DNA from: Acidaminococcales bacterium
GTDB taxonomy: Bacteria > Bacillota > Negativicutes > Acidaminococcales > JAISLQ01
Assembly (NCBI GenBank): GCA_031290885.1
Contig: JAISLQ010000037.1
Coordinates: 1-60,335, forward strand
DNA: 60,335 nt
Direction of reading: 5' to 3'
The notes beneath the pieces were generated by a model. That model saw only the letters and a program-made list of their open reading frames with translations. It searched no databases and had not been told where the DNA came from. Position numbers and translations under genes: made by a program. This document shows, in pieces, positions 15,265-24,277 of the stretch; position 1 is the first letter of the stretch, and every line of letters begins with the position of its first letter.

Positions 15265-18200
15265 ATGTTCAAAAATTTGAGTTTGCAAACAAAAATATTT
15301 TTTTTGGTTTCCAGCGTCGTCATTGTATCTTTTATAGCGCTGACGGCCATTGTTTCCGACAAATCGGCCGAAATGGCAAAAAAGGGCGCGTTCAACCTGG
15401 CGGAGGAAACGGCCGACAAATACAAGAACGAGATTAAAGCGCAGCTGCAGGGCGCCAGGGTAACTTCGGAAACCCTCTCGACGGTGTTTGAAACATTAAA
15501 GGCCAACAATCTCACTGACCGCAAGATGATGAACGACATTTTAAAAAACATTCTGGCGGAAAAAGAATATATAACGGCTTTCTGCGTCGCCTATGACCCG
15601 GACGCGCTGGATGGCAAAGACCGGCAGTACGCCGGAGTCGGCCCCGAATATGACGGCACGGGGCGGTACGCGCCTTATTGGAACAAACTCGGCGGCAACA
15701 TCGCCGTCGAGCCTTTGTATGACATTGACATAGCGGATTGGTATATCATACCAAAAGAAGGGCGGCATGAATATATTACCGACCCTTACCCCTACGAAGT
15801 GCAGGGGCATCCTGTAATGCTGGCCAGCATGGTTTTCCCGATAATTCATAACGACAAGTTCATCGGCATTGTTTCTTCTGACATAGTCCTTGATAAGTTG
15901 CAGGAGATGATTTCCAAGGTAAATCCGCACGGGCAGGAAGGATATACGGAAATTTTTTCCAACGCGGGCGTCATCGTGGCCCATCCCGACAAGCCGCGTT
16001 TGGGGAAAAGTTTGGCGGAGGGCCTGGCGTATGAGATGTTGGCGGCCGACCCTTCCAAGGCTGCGGAGTCTATAAAATACGCAAATGAGTATATTTCCGA
16101 AAACCCCGCAAGTGATCCATCGGACAAAGAACAGGCAGAAAAATACGAGCGAAACATGCAATTTGCCGCCAAGTTGGCAGATTACGCGGAAAATAACGAT
16201 AAAGCCAATCTGGATCTGTCCTTGCTGACGCCCGAGATGGCGCTGGCGCTGCTCAAGGCGGATCCGGCCGCGCTGCGCTACGCGGAGGAAGCGAAAGGCG
16301 CCATAAAAAACGGCCAAAAATACATTGCCGCCAGCAAGGATTTTTATACTGTCTACGTCCCCATCCGCTTCAGCGACGTTACTACTCCCTGGTCGGTCGC
16401 GGTCAGCATCCCTATGTCCACAATTATGGACAACGCGAACAACATCAGAAACTATGTCGCCGTCGTGTCCGTAATAGCTATTTGTATCATCGCCTTAATA
16501 CTGCATCTAATCGCCAAAAGCGTTACAAAGCCCTTGCTCGTATTGTCAAATGCGGCGAAAATCCTTGGCGAGGGGAATTTTGACGTAGAGCCGCCGTTAA
16601 TCCAGGGCAACGACGAAATCGGCGCCTTGTCAAAAGCGTTTCACTTTATGGCGGCGAAAATCAACAATCTTGTCAAAGAAATGCAAAAGTACGCCAAGGA
16701 GTTAGAAGAAAAGAACCTTTACCTGAACAAGCTGAACGAATTGAAGGACGAGTTTCTGGCAAACACCTCCCACGAGCTGCGGACGCCGCTCAACGGCATT
16801 ATTGGCATCGTCGAGTCCATGATCGACGGGGCGGCCGGCGTGCTCACCAAAGAGCAAAAATACAACCTGGCGATTGTCGCCAACAGCGGCAAGCGGCTCT
16901 CCCACATGGTAAATGATATATTGGACTTTACTAGGCTGAAGAACAAAGAAATAGCATTGCGCATAAAGCCCGTTGACCTGAAAATAATCGTAGATACCGT
17001 TATAGTCCTGTCCAAACCAATGATCAAGGACAAGGACCTTACGCTGGCCAATGAGATCGACAGTTCTTTCGCGCTGGTCGGCGCGGACGAAAACCGGCTG
17101 CAGCAAATACTTTACAATCTTATCGGCAACGCGGTCAAGTTCACCGAAAAAGGCCGGATCGGCGTATCGGCCGTGATTGCAAACAACATGGCCGCAATTT
17201 CCGTTGAAGATACGGGCATTGGCATTGCCGAAGACAAATTTGACAGAATTTTTGAGTCCTTTGAGCAGGCCGACGGTTCCACGGCGAGGGAATACGGCGG
17301 GACGGGGCTGGGCCTGTCGATAACTAAAAAGATTGTCGAATTGCACGGCGGGGCCATACGCGTTGAGTCGAAATTGGGCAAAGGCTCCAAGTTTACCTTT
17401 ACGCTGCCTCTGTCAAACGCGCAGGGCGCGGATGCCGTTGCGGCCAAAAACGCAAGGGCGATCATTGATACGGAAGATTTCGCCGGGAGCGGCCTGCCGG
17501 TTGAACGCGGAGAAAACGGGGTAGCGGAAGGGGCTTGCAAGATACTTGCCGTTGACGACGAGCCGGTCAATATTCAAGTGCTGAGCAATCTTCTGACAAT
17601 AAGGGACTATTCGGTATTTAAAGCCTATAGCGGCGCGGAAGCCCTGGAAATGATCAACGGCGGCGAAAAATTCGACATAGTGCTTTTAGATGTCATGATG
17701 CCCAAAATGTCCGGCTATGAAGTCTGCCGGCGGTTAAGGGAAAGATATTCGCTGTTTGATTTGCCCATAGTTATGCTGACGGCCAAAAACCAGGTACAGG
17801 ACATCGTTTTGGGCTTTCAGTCCGGCGCCAATGATTATATCCAGAAACCGTTTGACAAAGACGAGCTGCTGGCCCGTGTGCGGACGCTGCTTGATTTAAA
17901 GAACGCCATGTCGGCAGCTATGGCGGCCAATAAAGCCAAAAGCCTCTTTTTGGCGAACATGAGCCATGAAATACGCACGCCTTTGAACGCCGTCATCGGG
18001 CTTACCCATCTGCTGCTCAAAACGCCGATGGACAGCGTGCAGCGCGATTATACGAAAAAGATGGGTCGCTCCGCCGCCGCCTTGCTTGACATTATTGATG
18101 AAATTCTTGACTTTTCCAAAGCCGATGCCGGCGCCATAAAATTAAAAACCGTCTCTTTTGACGTCCGGCAAATGTTTAACGACCTGGCAAGTCTTTATCA

Positions 18201-19077
18201 GGAACAAAACGCCGCATCCGGCATAGCCTTCCGCCTTGAACTGGATCCTTCCCTGCCGCCCGCCGTCGTAGGCGATCCGGTGCGCCTGCGGCAAATATTT
18301 ATCAATCTTATCGACAATGCCTACAAATTTACCGAAAAAGGTTCCATTGCCGTTCGCGCCGCCGTCGCTCGGCAGGGAAACGGCGAGGTTACGCTTGGGT
18401 TCGCCGTGGCGGATACGGGCATCGGCATGGGCGAAGAGCAAATAGGGAATATTTTCTCCGCTTTCAACCAGGCCGACAACTCCGCCACCCGCAAATACGG
18501 CGGCTCCGGGCTTGGCCTGACCATTGCCCGCCAGTTGGCCGAACTGATGGGAGGGAAAATAACCGTCGCCAGCAAAGAAGGCGCGGGGACGACGTTCAGC
18601 TTTTCCTGCGCGTTCCCGCTTGCCGACGCGTCGCAGGGCGCCCCGGCGGCAAAAGCGGCGGATGCCGATGAAAACGCCCTGCTGCGCGGCATGCGCGTTC
18701 TGCTGGTGGAAGACAACGAGGTCAACGCTTTGATTGCCACGGAATTGTTGGCCGCCGTCGGCGTTGAAGTTACCGGGGCGCAAAATGGCCGGGAAGCCTT
18801 GGAACGCCTGGCGGACGCTGCTTTGGCCAATGAGGGGCGGGCGCCCTTCGACCTGATTTTAATGGATCTGCAAATGCCGGTAATGGACGGCTATGAAGCG
18901 ACCAAAACTATTTTGGGCATGCCGCGATATCGGGACATTCCGATTTTCGCCCTGACCGCCCATGCCTTTGACGAAGAAAAGAAACGCTGTTTTGCTTTGG
19001 GCATGAAGGGCCATTTGACCAAACCTATTGATGTGGAAAACTTTTACCGTACCTTGCGGGAAATTGCCGCCGCGTAA
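15265..19077 (+). CDS. Hybrid sensor histidine kinase with two kinase cores and two receivers
   Basis: A 1270-residue inner-membrane sensor. TM1 is at about residues 9-29, followed by an extracytoplasmic Cache-like domain to about 390 ([33 protein letters not shown]). TM2 spans about 396-416 and a HAMP linker follows to about 470. First HisKA has His503 in [12 protein letters not shown], with HATPase N/G boxes ([30 protein letters not shown]). First receiver has Asp809 in [14 protein letters not shown] second HisKA has His901 in [12 protein letters not shown] and its own ATPase domain ([10 protein letters not shown]). The terminal receiver has Asp1201 in [14 protein letters not shown]. All phospho-sites look intact. 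No Hpt domain is present, so an external Hpt protein or intramolecular transfer is expected. Upstream region holds no clear partner. Signal unknown. Confidence 0.93.
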   Translation: MFKNLSLQTKIFFLVSSVVIVSFIALTAIVSDKSAEMAKKGAFNLAEETADKYKNEIKAQLQGARVTSETLSTVFETLKANNLTDRKMMNDILKNILAEKEYITAFCVAYDPDALDGKDRQYAGVGPEYDGTGRYAPYWNKLGGNIAVEPLYDIDIADWYIIPKEGRHEYITDPYPYEVQGHPVMLASMVFPIIHNDKFIGIVSSDIVLDKLQEMISKVNPHGQEGYTEIFSNAGVIVAHPDKPRLGKSLAEGLAYEMLAADPSKAAESIKYANEYISENPASDPSDKEQAEKYERNMQFAAKLADYAENNDKANLDLSLLTPEMALALLKADPAALRYAEEAKGAIKNGQKYIAASKDFYTVYVPIRFSDVTTPWSVAVSIPMSTIMDNANNIRNYVAVVSVIAICIIALILHLIAKSVTKPLLVLSNAAKILGEGNFDVEPPLIQGNDEIGALSKAFHFMAAKINNLVKEMQKYAKELEEKNLYLNKLNELKDEFLANTSHELRTPLNGIIGIVESMIDGAAGVLTKEQKYNLAIVANSGKRLSHMVNDILDFTRLKNKEIALRIKPVDLKIIVDTVIVLSKPMIKDKDLTLANEIDSSFALVGADENRLQQILYNLIGNAVKFTEKGRIGVSAVIANNMAAISVEDTGIGIAEDKFDRIFESFEQADGSTAREYGGTGLGLSITKKIVELHGGAIRVESKLGKGSKFTFTLPLSNAQGADAVAAKNARAIIDTEDFAGSGLPVERGENGVAEGACKILAVDDEPVNIQVLSNLLTIRDYSVFKAYSGAEALEMINGGEKFDIVLLDVMMPKMSGYEVCRRLRERYSLFDLPIVMLTAKNQVQDIVLGFQSGANDYIQKPFDKDELLARVRTLLDLKNAMSAAMAANKAKSLFLANMSHEIRTPLNAVIGLTHLLLKTPMDSVQRDYTKKMGRSAAALLDIIDEILDFSKADAGAIKLKTVSFDVRQMFNDLASLYQEQNAASGIAFRLELDPSLPPAVVGDPVRLRQIFINLIDNAYKFTEKGSIAVRAAVARQGNGEVTLGFAVADTGIGMGEEQIGNIFSAFNQADNSATRKYGGSGLGLTIARQLAELMGGKITVASKEGAGTTFSFSCAFPLADASQGAPAAKAADADENALLRGMRVLLVEDNEVNALIATELLAAVGVEVTGAQNGREALERLADAALANEGRAPFDLILMDLQMPVMDGYEATKTILGMPRYRDIPIFALTAHAFDEEKKRCFALGMKGHLTKPIDVENFYRTLREIAAA

Positions 19078-19096
19078 ACTAAAAACCGGAAACATA

Positions 19097-19138
19097 AAAC
19101 AGCAAAGCCAGCCCTCATAAGGGCTGGCTTTGCTGTTT
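19097..19138. terminator. Bidirectional terminator between convergent genes
   Basis: A perfect 19-bp stem, AAACAGCAAAGCCAGCCCT (19097-19115) against 19120-19138, with loop CATA. The A-rich 5' edge and T-rich 3' edge make it usable on both strands. It lies between the kinase stop (19077) and the convergent MFS gene stop (19190). Confidence 0.85.
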
Positions 19139-19189
19139 GCGCGGGCGCCGGACTTTCGCCGCCGGAAGGCTTCTCCGGCGGCGGGGGCG

Positions 19190-20356
19190 TTACGGCATAG
19201 CTTTCGCCATCCGCGGCTTGGGCAAGACAAAAGTGAACAAGATGGCTGATGCGGAAACTGCGGCGATAGCGTACATGGCGGCGGTCAAGCCGTAATGGTC
19301 GCCTATCCAGCCAAGGCCGGGCATTGACAGGCCGCCTATGCTGACATTGGCGCCCAGCATGATGCCGGAGGCCATCCCTAAGCGGCCGGGGAGAAACCCC
19401 TGCCCCAAGGTAACGAGCGATCCGAAAGAAAGATTGAGGGAGAAGGCCAGCGGCAGGATGAGCAAAGTGGCCAAAAGCGCGTCCCCGGTATTGAGAAGAA
19501 GCAAAAGGACGGGCAGGAGGGTGAAAAAGCTGCCTTTGACTACCTTGCCATAACCATACTTGTCGGCGAAATAGCCGCCCAATATGGTAGCTGCGGCGTT
19601 AGACAGGGAAAAGACGGTGAGTTTGGCGTTGCCGGAGGCGGCGCTTTGCTTTAGGATGTTAATCCAATACAGCGGTATGAAGGTCATCAGGCCGTAAGTC
19701 ATGATCGACCGGCAGATCAAAAGCAGCGACACCCGAAAAAAACTCAGCCAGTCGTCCGCTTGCGCCGGCGAAGCGGCTTGTTTTTCCTTTGGCGGCTTTT
19801 TGTTGAAAACGCGCAGGTTTTTTTGGCAAAGGATCAACAGGCCGGACATCAAGGCCGCCGGCACAAAAAGGACGGCGCTGCCTTGTCCGCCAAAACTTAG
19901 AAAAGCAAAGGATACAAGCAATGGGCCGAGGGCAAAGCCCAAATTGCCGCCGGCGATAAAAAAGCTCATGGCCTGGGCGGATTTTCCGCCTGAAATCAGA
20001 TTGGTCATCCGCCCCCCTTCCGGGTGAAAGATCGCGATGCCAACGCCGGAGAGCATGGCCGCGAAAAAAATCAGCCAATAATTTTCCAGAAAACCAATGG
20101 CCGCCAGGCCGCTGCCCGCCATGACGATGCCAAGGCTCATCAGCCAAGGGTAGGACGCCCTGTCGCCCAGATAGCCAAACAAAGGCTGCACGGCGGCGGA
20201 AATGAAGTTGGCGGCGAACATCAGGCCGGCCGCGGATGTATAGCTCAAATTGTTATGCAAAATCAAAAAAGGCAAAATTGCCGGCAAAGCGCCCTGATTT
20301 ATGTCGCAGGCGGTATGGGCGGCCATGACCAGGTAGTTATAGCGATTGAGTTTCAT
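19190..20356 (-). CDS. MFS transporter, fosmidomycin-resistance (Fsr)-like
   Basis: A 388-residue protein with about 12 hydrophobic segments. The N-terminus has HTACDINQGALPAILPFLI and GYLGDRASYPWLM, the A-type loop of the MFS fold. Next is MLSGVGIAIFHPEGGRM, the fingerprint of Fsr-like exporters, followed by FFIAGGNLGFALGPLLVSF. It likely exports a drug or small metabolite by proton antiport. ATG at 20356 has GAGGGGG nine bases upstream; ATG 20365 is an alternative. The upstream Ada-AlkA gene ends at 20371, so the two form an operon. Whether repair and export share an alkylating or toxic inducer is speculation. Confidence 0.83.
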   Translation of the reverse strand: MKLNRYNYLVMAAHTACDINQGALPAILPFLILHNNLSYTSAAGLMFAANFISAAVQPLFGYLGDRASYPWLMSLGIVMAGSGLAAIGFLENYWLIFFAAMLSGVGIAIFHPEGGRMTNLISGGKSAQAMSFFIAGGNLGFALGPLLVSFAFLSFGGQGSAVLFVPAALMSGLLILCQKNLRVFNKKPPKEKQAASPAQADDWLSFFRVSLLLICRSIMTYGLMTFIPLYWINILKQSAASGNAKLTVFSLSNAAATILGGYFADKYGYGKVVKGSFFTLLPVLLLLLNTGDALLATLLILPLAFSLNLSFGSLVTLGQGFLPGRLGMASGIMLGANVSIGGLSMPGLGWIGDHYGLTAAMYAIAAVSASAILFTFVLPKPRMAKAMP

Positions 20357-20370
20357 TTTGGACATCCCCC

Positions 20371-21849
20371 TCATTGTTGATATTGCCAAATATTTAGCAT
20401 GGCATAAGCGCGCCAGGGCCGCCACGCTTCCGCCAGGCGGCGCAGTTGCCTTGCGGACAGGCCGGGAAATGCTTTTCGGACGCCAAGGTCGGTTGGCAAA
20501 AAGGCATCCGTCCAGCCTAAAGCGCGCATGGCAATGTATTCAGCCGTCCAATCGCCAAAACCCGGCATTTCCCTGATAAGGGAGACGGCTTCCTCCGGGC
20601 TGGCGGAAGCGGAAAGATTGAGCCGCCCTGTCAGGATGCTTTCCGCCAAAGCCCGGACAGCCCGCGCTTTGGCGCGCGTCAGGCCGATTGCCGTAAGTTC
20701 TTCCCCCTCCGGGCCCAAAACAGGGAAAATAGCTTCCGGCGAGGGAAAGACGTTTGTCAATCCCGCGACGGGCGCGGCAATTTTCGCCCCATAAACCCGG
20801 ACCAACCTGCCCGCCAAGGTACGGGCCGCTTTGACGGTGATTTGCTGGCCGATGACCGCCCGCGCGGCCGCCTCAAAAGGGTCGATGCAACCGGGAAGCC
20901 GGCACCCGGGCTTGCACAGGCCGGGCCGCAAATCATTTAAAACGGAAAGTTGTTCATAGACTTGGGCCGGGCGGCAATCTAAATCGAACATATTCCGCAC
21001 CCGGGAAAGAATTTTGCTCAATAAAGGGAGCAAGCTGCTTGCCAAAGTTACGGAGAGGCAATTTTTCTTCGGCAGGTTCTCCACCGCCAGCCAGCCGCAA
21101 TAATTCTTCCCGCCGCTTGCCATTCCCACGCTGCGGCAATATTTCCCCCCCTCGGCTTTCTCCACGCCGGCAATGGCGCGCCCGGCCAGAAAATCGAGAA
21201 TGCCGTCCCAATCGTAGGGCGGGCGGTAGCCTAACAGCAAAGTTATTCCCCCCTGCGCGCCGTCTTGTTCCCCGCCGTTTTTTCGCAGGGCGCTGGGCGA
21301 CAGCCGGCAGAAGCGCCGAAAAATGTCGTTAAAGCGCCTGACGCTCCCAAAGCCGGCGGCAAAGGCCACTTCGGTTACGGGCAGGGCCGTATCGGTGAGC
21401 AGGCTTTTAGCCAAAAGCAGCCGGCGGTTTTGCAGGTATTGCAAAGGGGAAACGCCGAACTGCGCGAAAAATACCCGCCGAAGATGCCTGTCCGTAACGC
21501 CGAGCCCGTCGGCCAGACCGGCAAGGCTGGTATCGGCAAGGCCATTTTCCTCCATAAGGAGCGCCGCCCGGCGCGCCAGCCGCCCGGCGGCGTCGACGGG
21601 CGCGAGCGCGTCAGCGGGCGCAAGTTCCGGCCGGCATTTCAGGCACGGACGGTAGCCGGCTCTTTCGGCGGCCGCCGCGCTGACGAAGAAAACGCAGTTT
21701 TCTTTTTTAGGCACGCGGGCGGAACAAATGGGCCGGCAATAAATGCCCGTGCTGCGCACCCCGACAAAAAACCGGCCGTCAAAGCGTGAATCCCGCGCCT
21801 TGACCGCCGCATAGCAACTATCCGGGTCCAGCGTTTCTTTCTGCCGCAT
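20371..21849 (-). CDS. Ada-type methyl-sensor/AraC regulator fused to AlkA 3-methyladenine DNA glycosylase
   Basis: A 492-residue fusion. The N-terminal Ada zinc domain has Cys38, Cys42, Cys69 and Cys72, the same numbers as in E. coli Ada, with Cys38 the methyl-accepting residue (STGIYCRPICSARV). An AraC-type HTH follows (about 85-185: FGVSPLQYLQNRRL, VAFAAGFGSVRRFND). The C-terminus is an AlkA N-domain and HhH-GPD glycosylase (AARAVIGQQITVKAARTLA, EMPGFGDWTAEYIAMRALG, LPTDLGVRKAF with the catalytic Asp). It would sense alkyl phosphotriesters, activate transcription and excise alkylated bases. The O6-methylguanine transferase domain is absent. ATG 21849 (GAGGAAAATG) is preferred to the upstream GTG. 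Divergent from the radical-SAM pair. Confidence 0.9.
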   Translation of the reverse strand: MRQKETLDPDSCYAAVKARDSRFDGRFFVGVRSTGIYCRPICSARVPKKENCVFFVSAAAAERAGYRPCLKCRPELAPADALAPVDAAGRLARRAALLMEENGLADTSLAGLADGLGVTDRHLRRVFFAQFGVSPLQYLQNRRLLLAKSLLTDTALPVTEVAFAAGFGSVRRFNDIFRRFCRLSPSALRKNGGEQDGAQGGITLLLGYRPPYDWDGILDFLAGRAIAGVEKAEGGKYCRSVGMASGGKNYCGWLAVENLPKKNCLSVTLASSLLPLLSKILSRVRNMFDLDCRPAQVYEQLSVLNDLRPGLCKPGCRLPGCIDPFEAAARAVIGQQITVKAARTLAGRLVRVYGAKIAAPVAGLTNVFPSPEAIFPVLGPEGEELTAIGLTRAKARAVRALAESILTGRLNLSASASPEEAVSLIREMPGFGDWTAEYIAMRALGWTDAFLPTDLGVRKAFPGLSARQLRRLAEAWRPWRAYAMLNIWQYQQ

Positions 21850-21911
21850 TTTCCTCACCCCGGAATTATTTTAAGCCCTGTTAACTAAAAATGCCAGCCA
21901 TTTTCGGACAT

Positions 21912-21969
21912 GCAAACAAAAAATACTTTGCGCGGGCAAACAATACATGTTATACTTTTTGCAAACAAA
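21912..21969 (+). repeat. Three direct repeats GCAAACAA(A/T) spaced 24-25 bp over a promoter
   Basis: GCAAACAAA at 21912-21920, GCAAACAAT at 21936-21944 and GCAAACAAA at 21961-21969. The start-to-start distances are 24 and 25 bases, slightly more than two helical turns. The repeats precede, lie within and follow the -35/-10 region of the radical-SAM promoter in the intergenic region shared with ada-alkA. An operator for Ada or another regulator is inferred. Confidence 0.5.
21928..21956 (+). promoter_or_regulatory. Sigma-A-type promoter of the radical-SAM repair pair
   Basis: TTGCGC (21928-21933), a 17-base spacer and TATACT (21951-21956). Transcription would start near 21963, leaving a leader of about 27 bases before ATG 21990. 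It lies among three direct repeats. Confidence 0.68.
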
Positions 21970-21989
21970 TGTTCGTGGAGATGGGCGCG

Positions 21990-23306
21990 ATGGATGTACC
22001 GAAAAAATTGCAGATACTTACGGATTCGGCTAAGTATGACGTTGCCTGTACTTCCAGCAAAGCGGCGAGAACGGCCGCCCCCGGCGGCATAGGAAGCGCC
22101 TTGCTGGGCGGCTGCTGCCATAGCTTTACCGCCGACGGCCGGTGCGTTTCGCTTTTGAAGGTGCTTATGGGCAACGCTTGCGTATACGATTGCAAGTATT
22201 GCGTCAACCGCCGCAGCAACGACATACCGCGCGCAGTGTTTGAGCCGCGCGAGTTGGCCCTTCTGACCATGGAATTTTACCGGCGCAACTACATTGAAGG
22301 CTTGTTTTTGAGTTCGGCGGTCATTAAAGATCCTGACCACACGGTTGAGCTCATTGTCAGGACGTTAAGCATTTTGCGGCGCGAATACAGGTTTTACGGC
22401 TATATACACGCCAAGGCCATACCAGGGGCCAGCAACGCCTTGCATGAACAATTGGGGCTTTTGGCCGATCGGATAAGCGTAAATATCGAGTTGCCGTCCG
22501 AGGCCAGCCTGAGGCTTTTGGCGCCGGACAAAAGCAAACGGGCGGTGTTAGGGCCGATGGACTTTATCAAAAACCGCGCCGCGGAAAATTCGCACGAGCT
22601 TACGGTGTACAAAAACGTCCCCCGCTTCGCGCCGGCCGGGCAGAGTACCCAGATGATCATCGGCGCTTCCCCCGAAACCGATCGGCAGATACTTAAACTG
22701 ACCGAAGGGCTTTATCAAAAATTCCGCTTAAAACGGGTATTTTTCTCCGCCTATCTGCCGATGGTGGCCGACAGCGACTTGCCGGCGGTCGGCGCCAAGC
22801 CGCCGCTCCTGCGCGAACACAGGCTTTATCAGGCCGACTGGCTGCTGCGGCATTATAATTTCACCGCCGATGAAATACTTGACGAGCGCCAGCCCGATTT
22901 TAATCCTTTCCTCGACCCCAAGTGCAACTGGGCGGTCAACCATCCCGAATTTTTCCCGGTTGACGTGAACAGGGCGCGCTACGCCGAATTGCTGCGCGTA
23001 CCCGGCATCGGCGTCGTCAGCGCCCGGCGGATCGTCGCCGCCCGCAAAAGCGCTTCTTTGGATTTGGCCGCTTTGCGCAAAATCGGCGTGGCAATAAAAC
23101 GCGCCCAATATTTTATCGTTTGCCGGGACAAGGCCCGGCAAATTTTGCCGGCGCGTCCGGAAATGCTCCTTCCCTTTATTATGTCGCCGCAGGAAATGAA
23201 GTTATACCGCCGACAAGAGAATTTCGGGCAGCGGCAGCTGGAATTGTTCGACCGGGAAAGCGCGGGGGAAGAGGGGTGGGGGAAATGCATAGCCGGGAAG
23301 ACGTGA
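21990..23306 (+). CDS. Putative DNA modification/repair radical SAM protein (TIGR03916-like)
   Basis: A 438-residue radical SAM protein. The cluster-binding motif CVYDCKYC gives Cys64, Cys68 and Cys71. The N-terminus KLQILTDSAKYDVACTSS and the GLFLSSAVIKDPDHTVE segment are typical of the family annotated as putative DNA modification/repair radical SAM proteins. A C-terminal helix-hairpin-helix (LLRVPGIGVVSARRIVAAR, then LRKIGVAIKRAQYF) supports nucleic acid binding. The ATG at 21990 has GGAG upstream and matches the promoter; the frame is open to 21891 but that part precedes the transcription start. Its partner gene overlaps its 3' end. Chemistry is unknown; neighbouring ada-alkA hints at alkylation or base-damage repair. 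Confidence 0.82.
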   Translation: MDVPKKLQILTDSAKYDVACTSSKAARTAAPGGIGSALLGGCCHSFTADGRCVSLLKVLMGNACVYDCKYCVNRRSNDIPRAVFEPRELALLTMEFYRRNYIEGLFLSSAVIKDPDHTVELIVRTLSILRREYRFYGYIHAKAIPGASNALHEQLGLLADRISVNIELPSEASLRLLAPDKSKRAVLGPMDFIKNRAAENSHELTVYKNVPRFAPAGQSTQMIIGASPETDRQILKLTEGLYQKFRLKRVFFSAYLPMVADSDLPAVGAKPPLLREHRLYQADWLLRHYNFTADEILDERQPDFNPFLDPKCNWAVNHPEFFPVDVNRARYAELLRVPGIGVVSARRIVAARKSASLDLAALRKIGVAIKRAQYFIVCRDKARQILPARPEMLLPFIMSPQEMKLYRRQENFGQRQLELFDRESAGEEGWGKCIAGKT

Positions 23307-24169
23307 AACCGAAAGCGGCGCAGCCGAAAAATCGGCCGCCCGGCGCCTTTGCGCGGCGTTTTGCCGACTGTCCGCAGAAAGCGGTCGTTTATAGCTATGA
23401 CGGCAGTTTCAGCGGTTTTCTTTGCTGCGCCTTCGCCAGTTGGCGCCGCCGGGAAATTCCTTGCGCCGTCTGCCGGGAACCGGCCTATGCCCTGCCGCTT
23501 TTCGCCGTGCGCCAGGTGCGCCGCGATGCGGAAAAGGCCGACTGGACGGCGAATTTCATTCGGGAAAATTTGGGCGGGGAGGTTTTGCGCTTTCTGCGCC
23601 GCGCCTTCCTTACCTGCTTGGACGGCAAGGAACTTTGCATGCTGCGCTTTTTGCAGCTTGCCTGTGAAAAAGGCCCGCCGGTTTTGGAAATGCTCGCGGA
23701 CGAGCGCGTGCTCATATTATATAAGGCGGTGCTGCGCCGGGACAAAGAAGCGGAAAGATACCGGGGATTTTTGCGTTTTTCCCAGTATCGCGGCGTACTT
23801 TTGGCGGTGATAGAGCCGGAGAATTTTATTTTGCGCCTTTTGGGCCGGCATTTTAGGGAGCGCCTGCCCAACGAGCGGTTTCTTATCTATGATCGTGCCC
23901 ACCGATCGGCGTTTGTCTATAGCGGCGCTCAAGAGCGGCTATTTGAGGCCGGGGACTTTATCCCGCCGGAATTCGATGAGGCAGAAAAGGCCTATCGCCG
24001 CCTGTGGCGCATTTTCTATGACAATGTTACTATAAAAAGCAGGGAAAATCGGCGCGCCTATGCATCGCGGCTGCCCCAACGCTACCGGCCGCAGATGACC
24101 GAGTTTCAGGAGGACAGGCCGGCCAAGGAAGAAGCGCCGGACAGAACGGCGCGGCGGCAAGAAATTTAA
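23285..24169 (+). CDS. TIGR03915-like partner protein of the radical-SAM repair gene (DUF4130)
   Basis: A 294-residue protein starting at ATG 23285 behind GGGGTGGGGGA, overlapping the radical SAM gene by 22 bases. It contains VVYSYDGSFSGFLCCAF, RFLQLACEKG, RFSQYRGVLLAVIEPENFILRLLGRHF, NERFLIYDRAHRSAFVY and the closing LWRIFYDNVTIKSRENRRAYAS. These define the family that nearly always sits next to the radical SAM protein and has a distant uracil-DNA-glycosylase-like or DUF4130 label. The pair presumably acts together in DNA repair (family-level inference). The tail after QRYRPQMTEF is charged and probably disordered. Confidence 0.8.
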   Translation: MHSREDVKPKAAQPKNRPPGAFARRFADCPQKAVVYSYDGSFSGFLCCAFASWRRREIPCAVCREPAYALPLFAVRQVRRDAEKADWTANFIRENLGGEVLRFLRRAFLTCLDGKELCMLRFLQLACEKGPPVLEMLADERVLILYKAVLRRDKEAERYRGFLRFSQYRGVLLAVIEPENFILRLLGRHFRERLPNERFLIYDRAHRSAFVYSGAQERLFEAGDFIPPEFDEAEKAYRRLWRIFYDNVTIKSRENRRAYASRLPQRYRPQMTEFQEDRPAKEEAPDRTARRQEI

Positions 24170-24184
24170 TAAAAGCACACATTT

Positions 24185-24277
24185 ATGCGCCAATGCTTAG
24201 ATTGCCCCAATGAAATAGGGGACGGGCGTTGTCCCTATTGCGGGGAAAACCTACTGCAACAGATCATGTCACGATAA
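24185..24277 (+). CDS. Possible 30-residue zinc-ribbon micro-protein
   Basis: A short frame encodes a 30-residue peptide with two CxxC knuckles: CLDC at residues 4-7 and CPYC at 16-19, spaced like a zinc ribbon. The start at 24185 lacks a good ribosome site, though it lies 15 bases after the repair-partner stop and could be coupled. Its end overlaps the convergent mtaB end by nine bases. It may be a genuine micro-protein or the relic of a longer zinc-ribbon gene. Confidence 0.33.
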   Translation: MRQCLDCPNEIGDGRCPYCGENLLQQIMSR

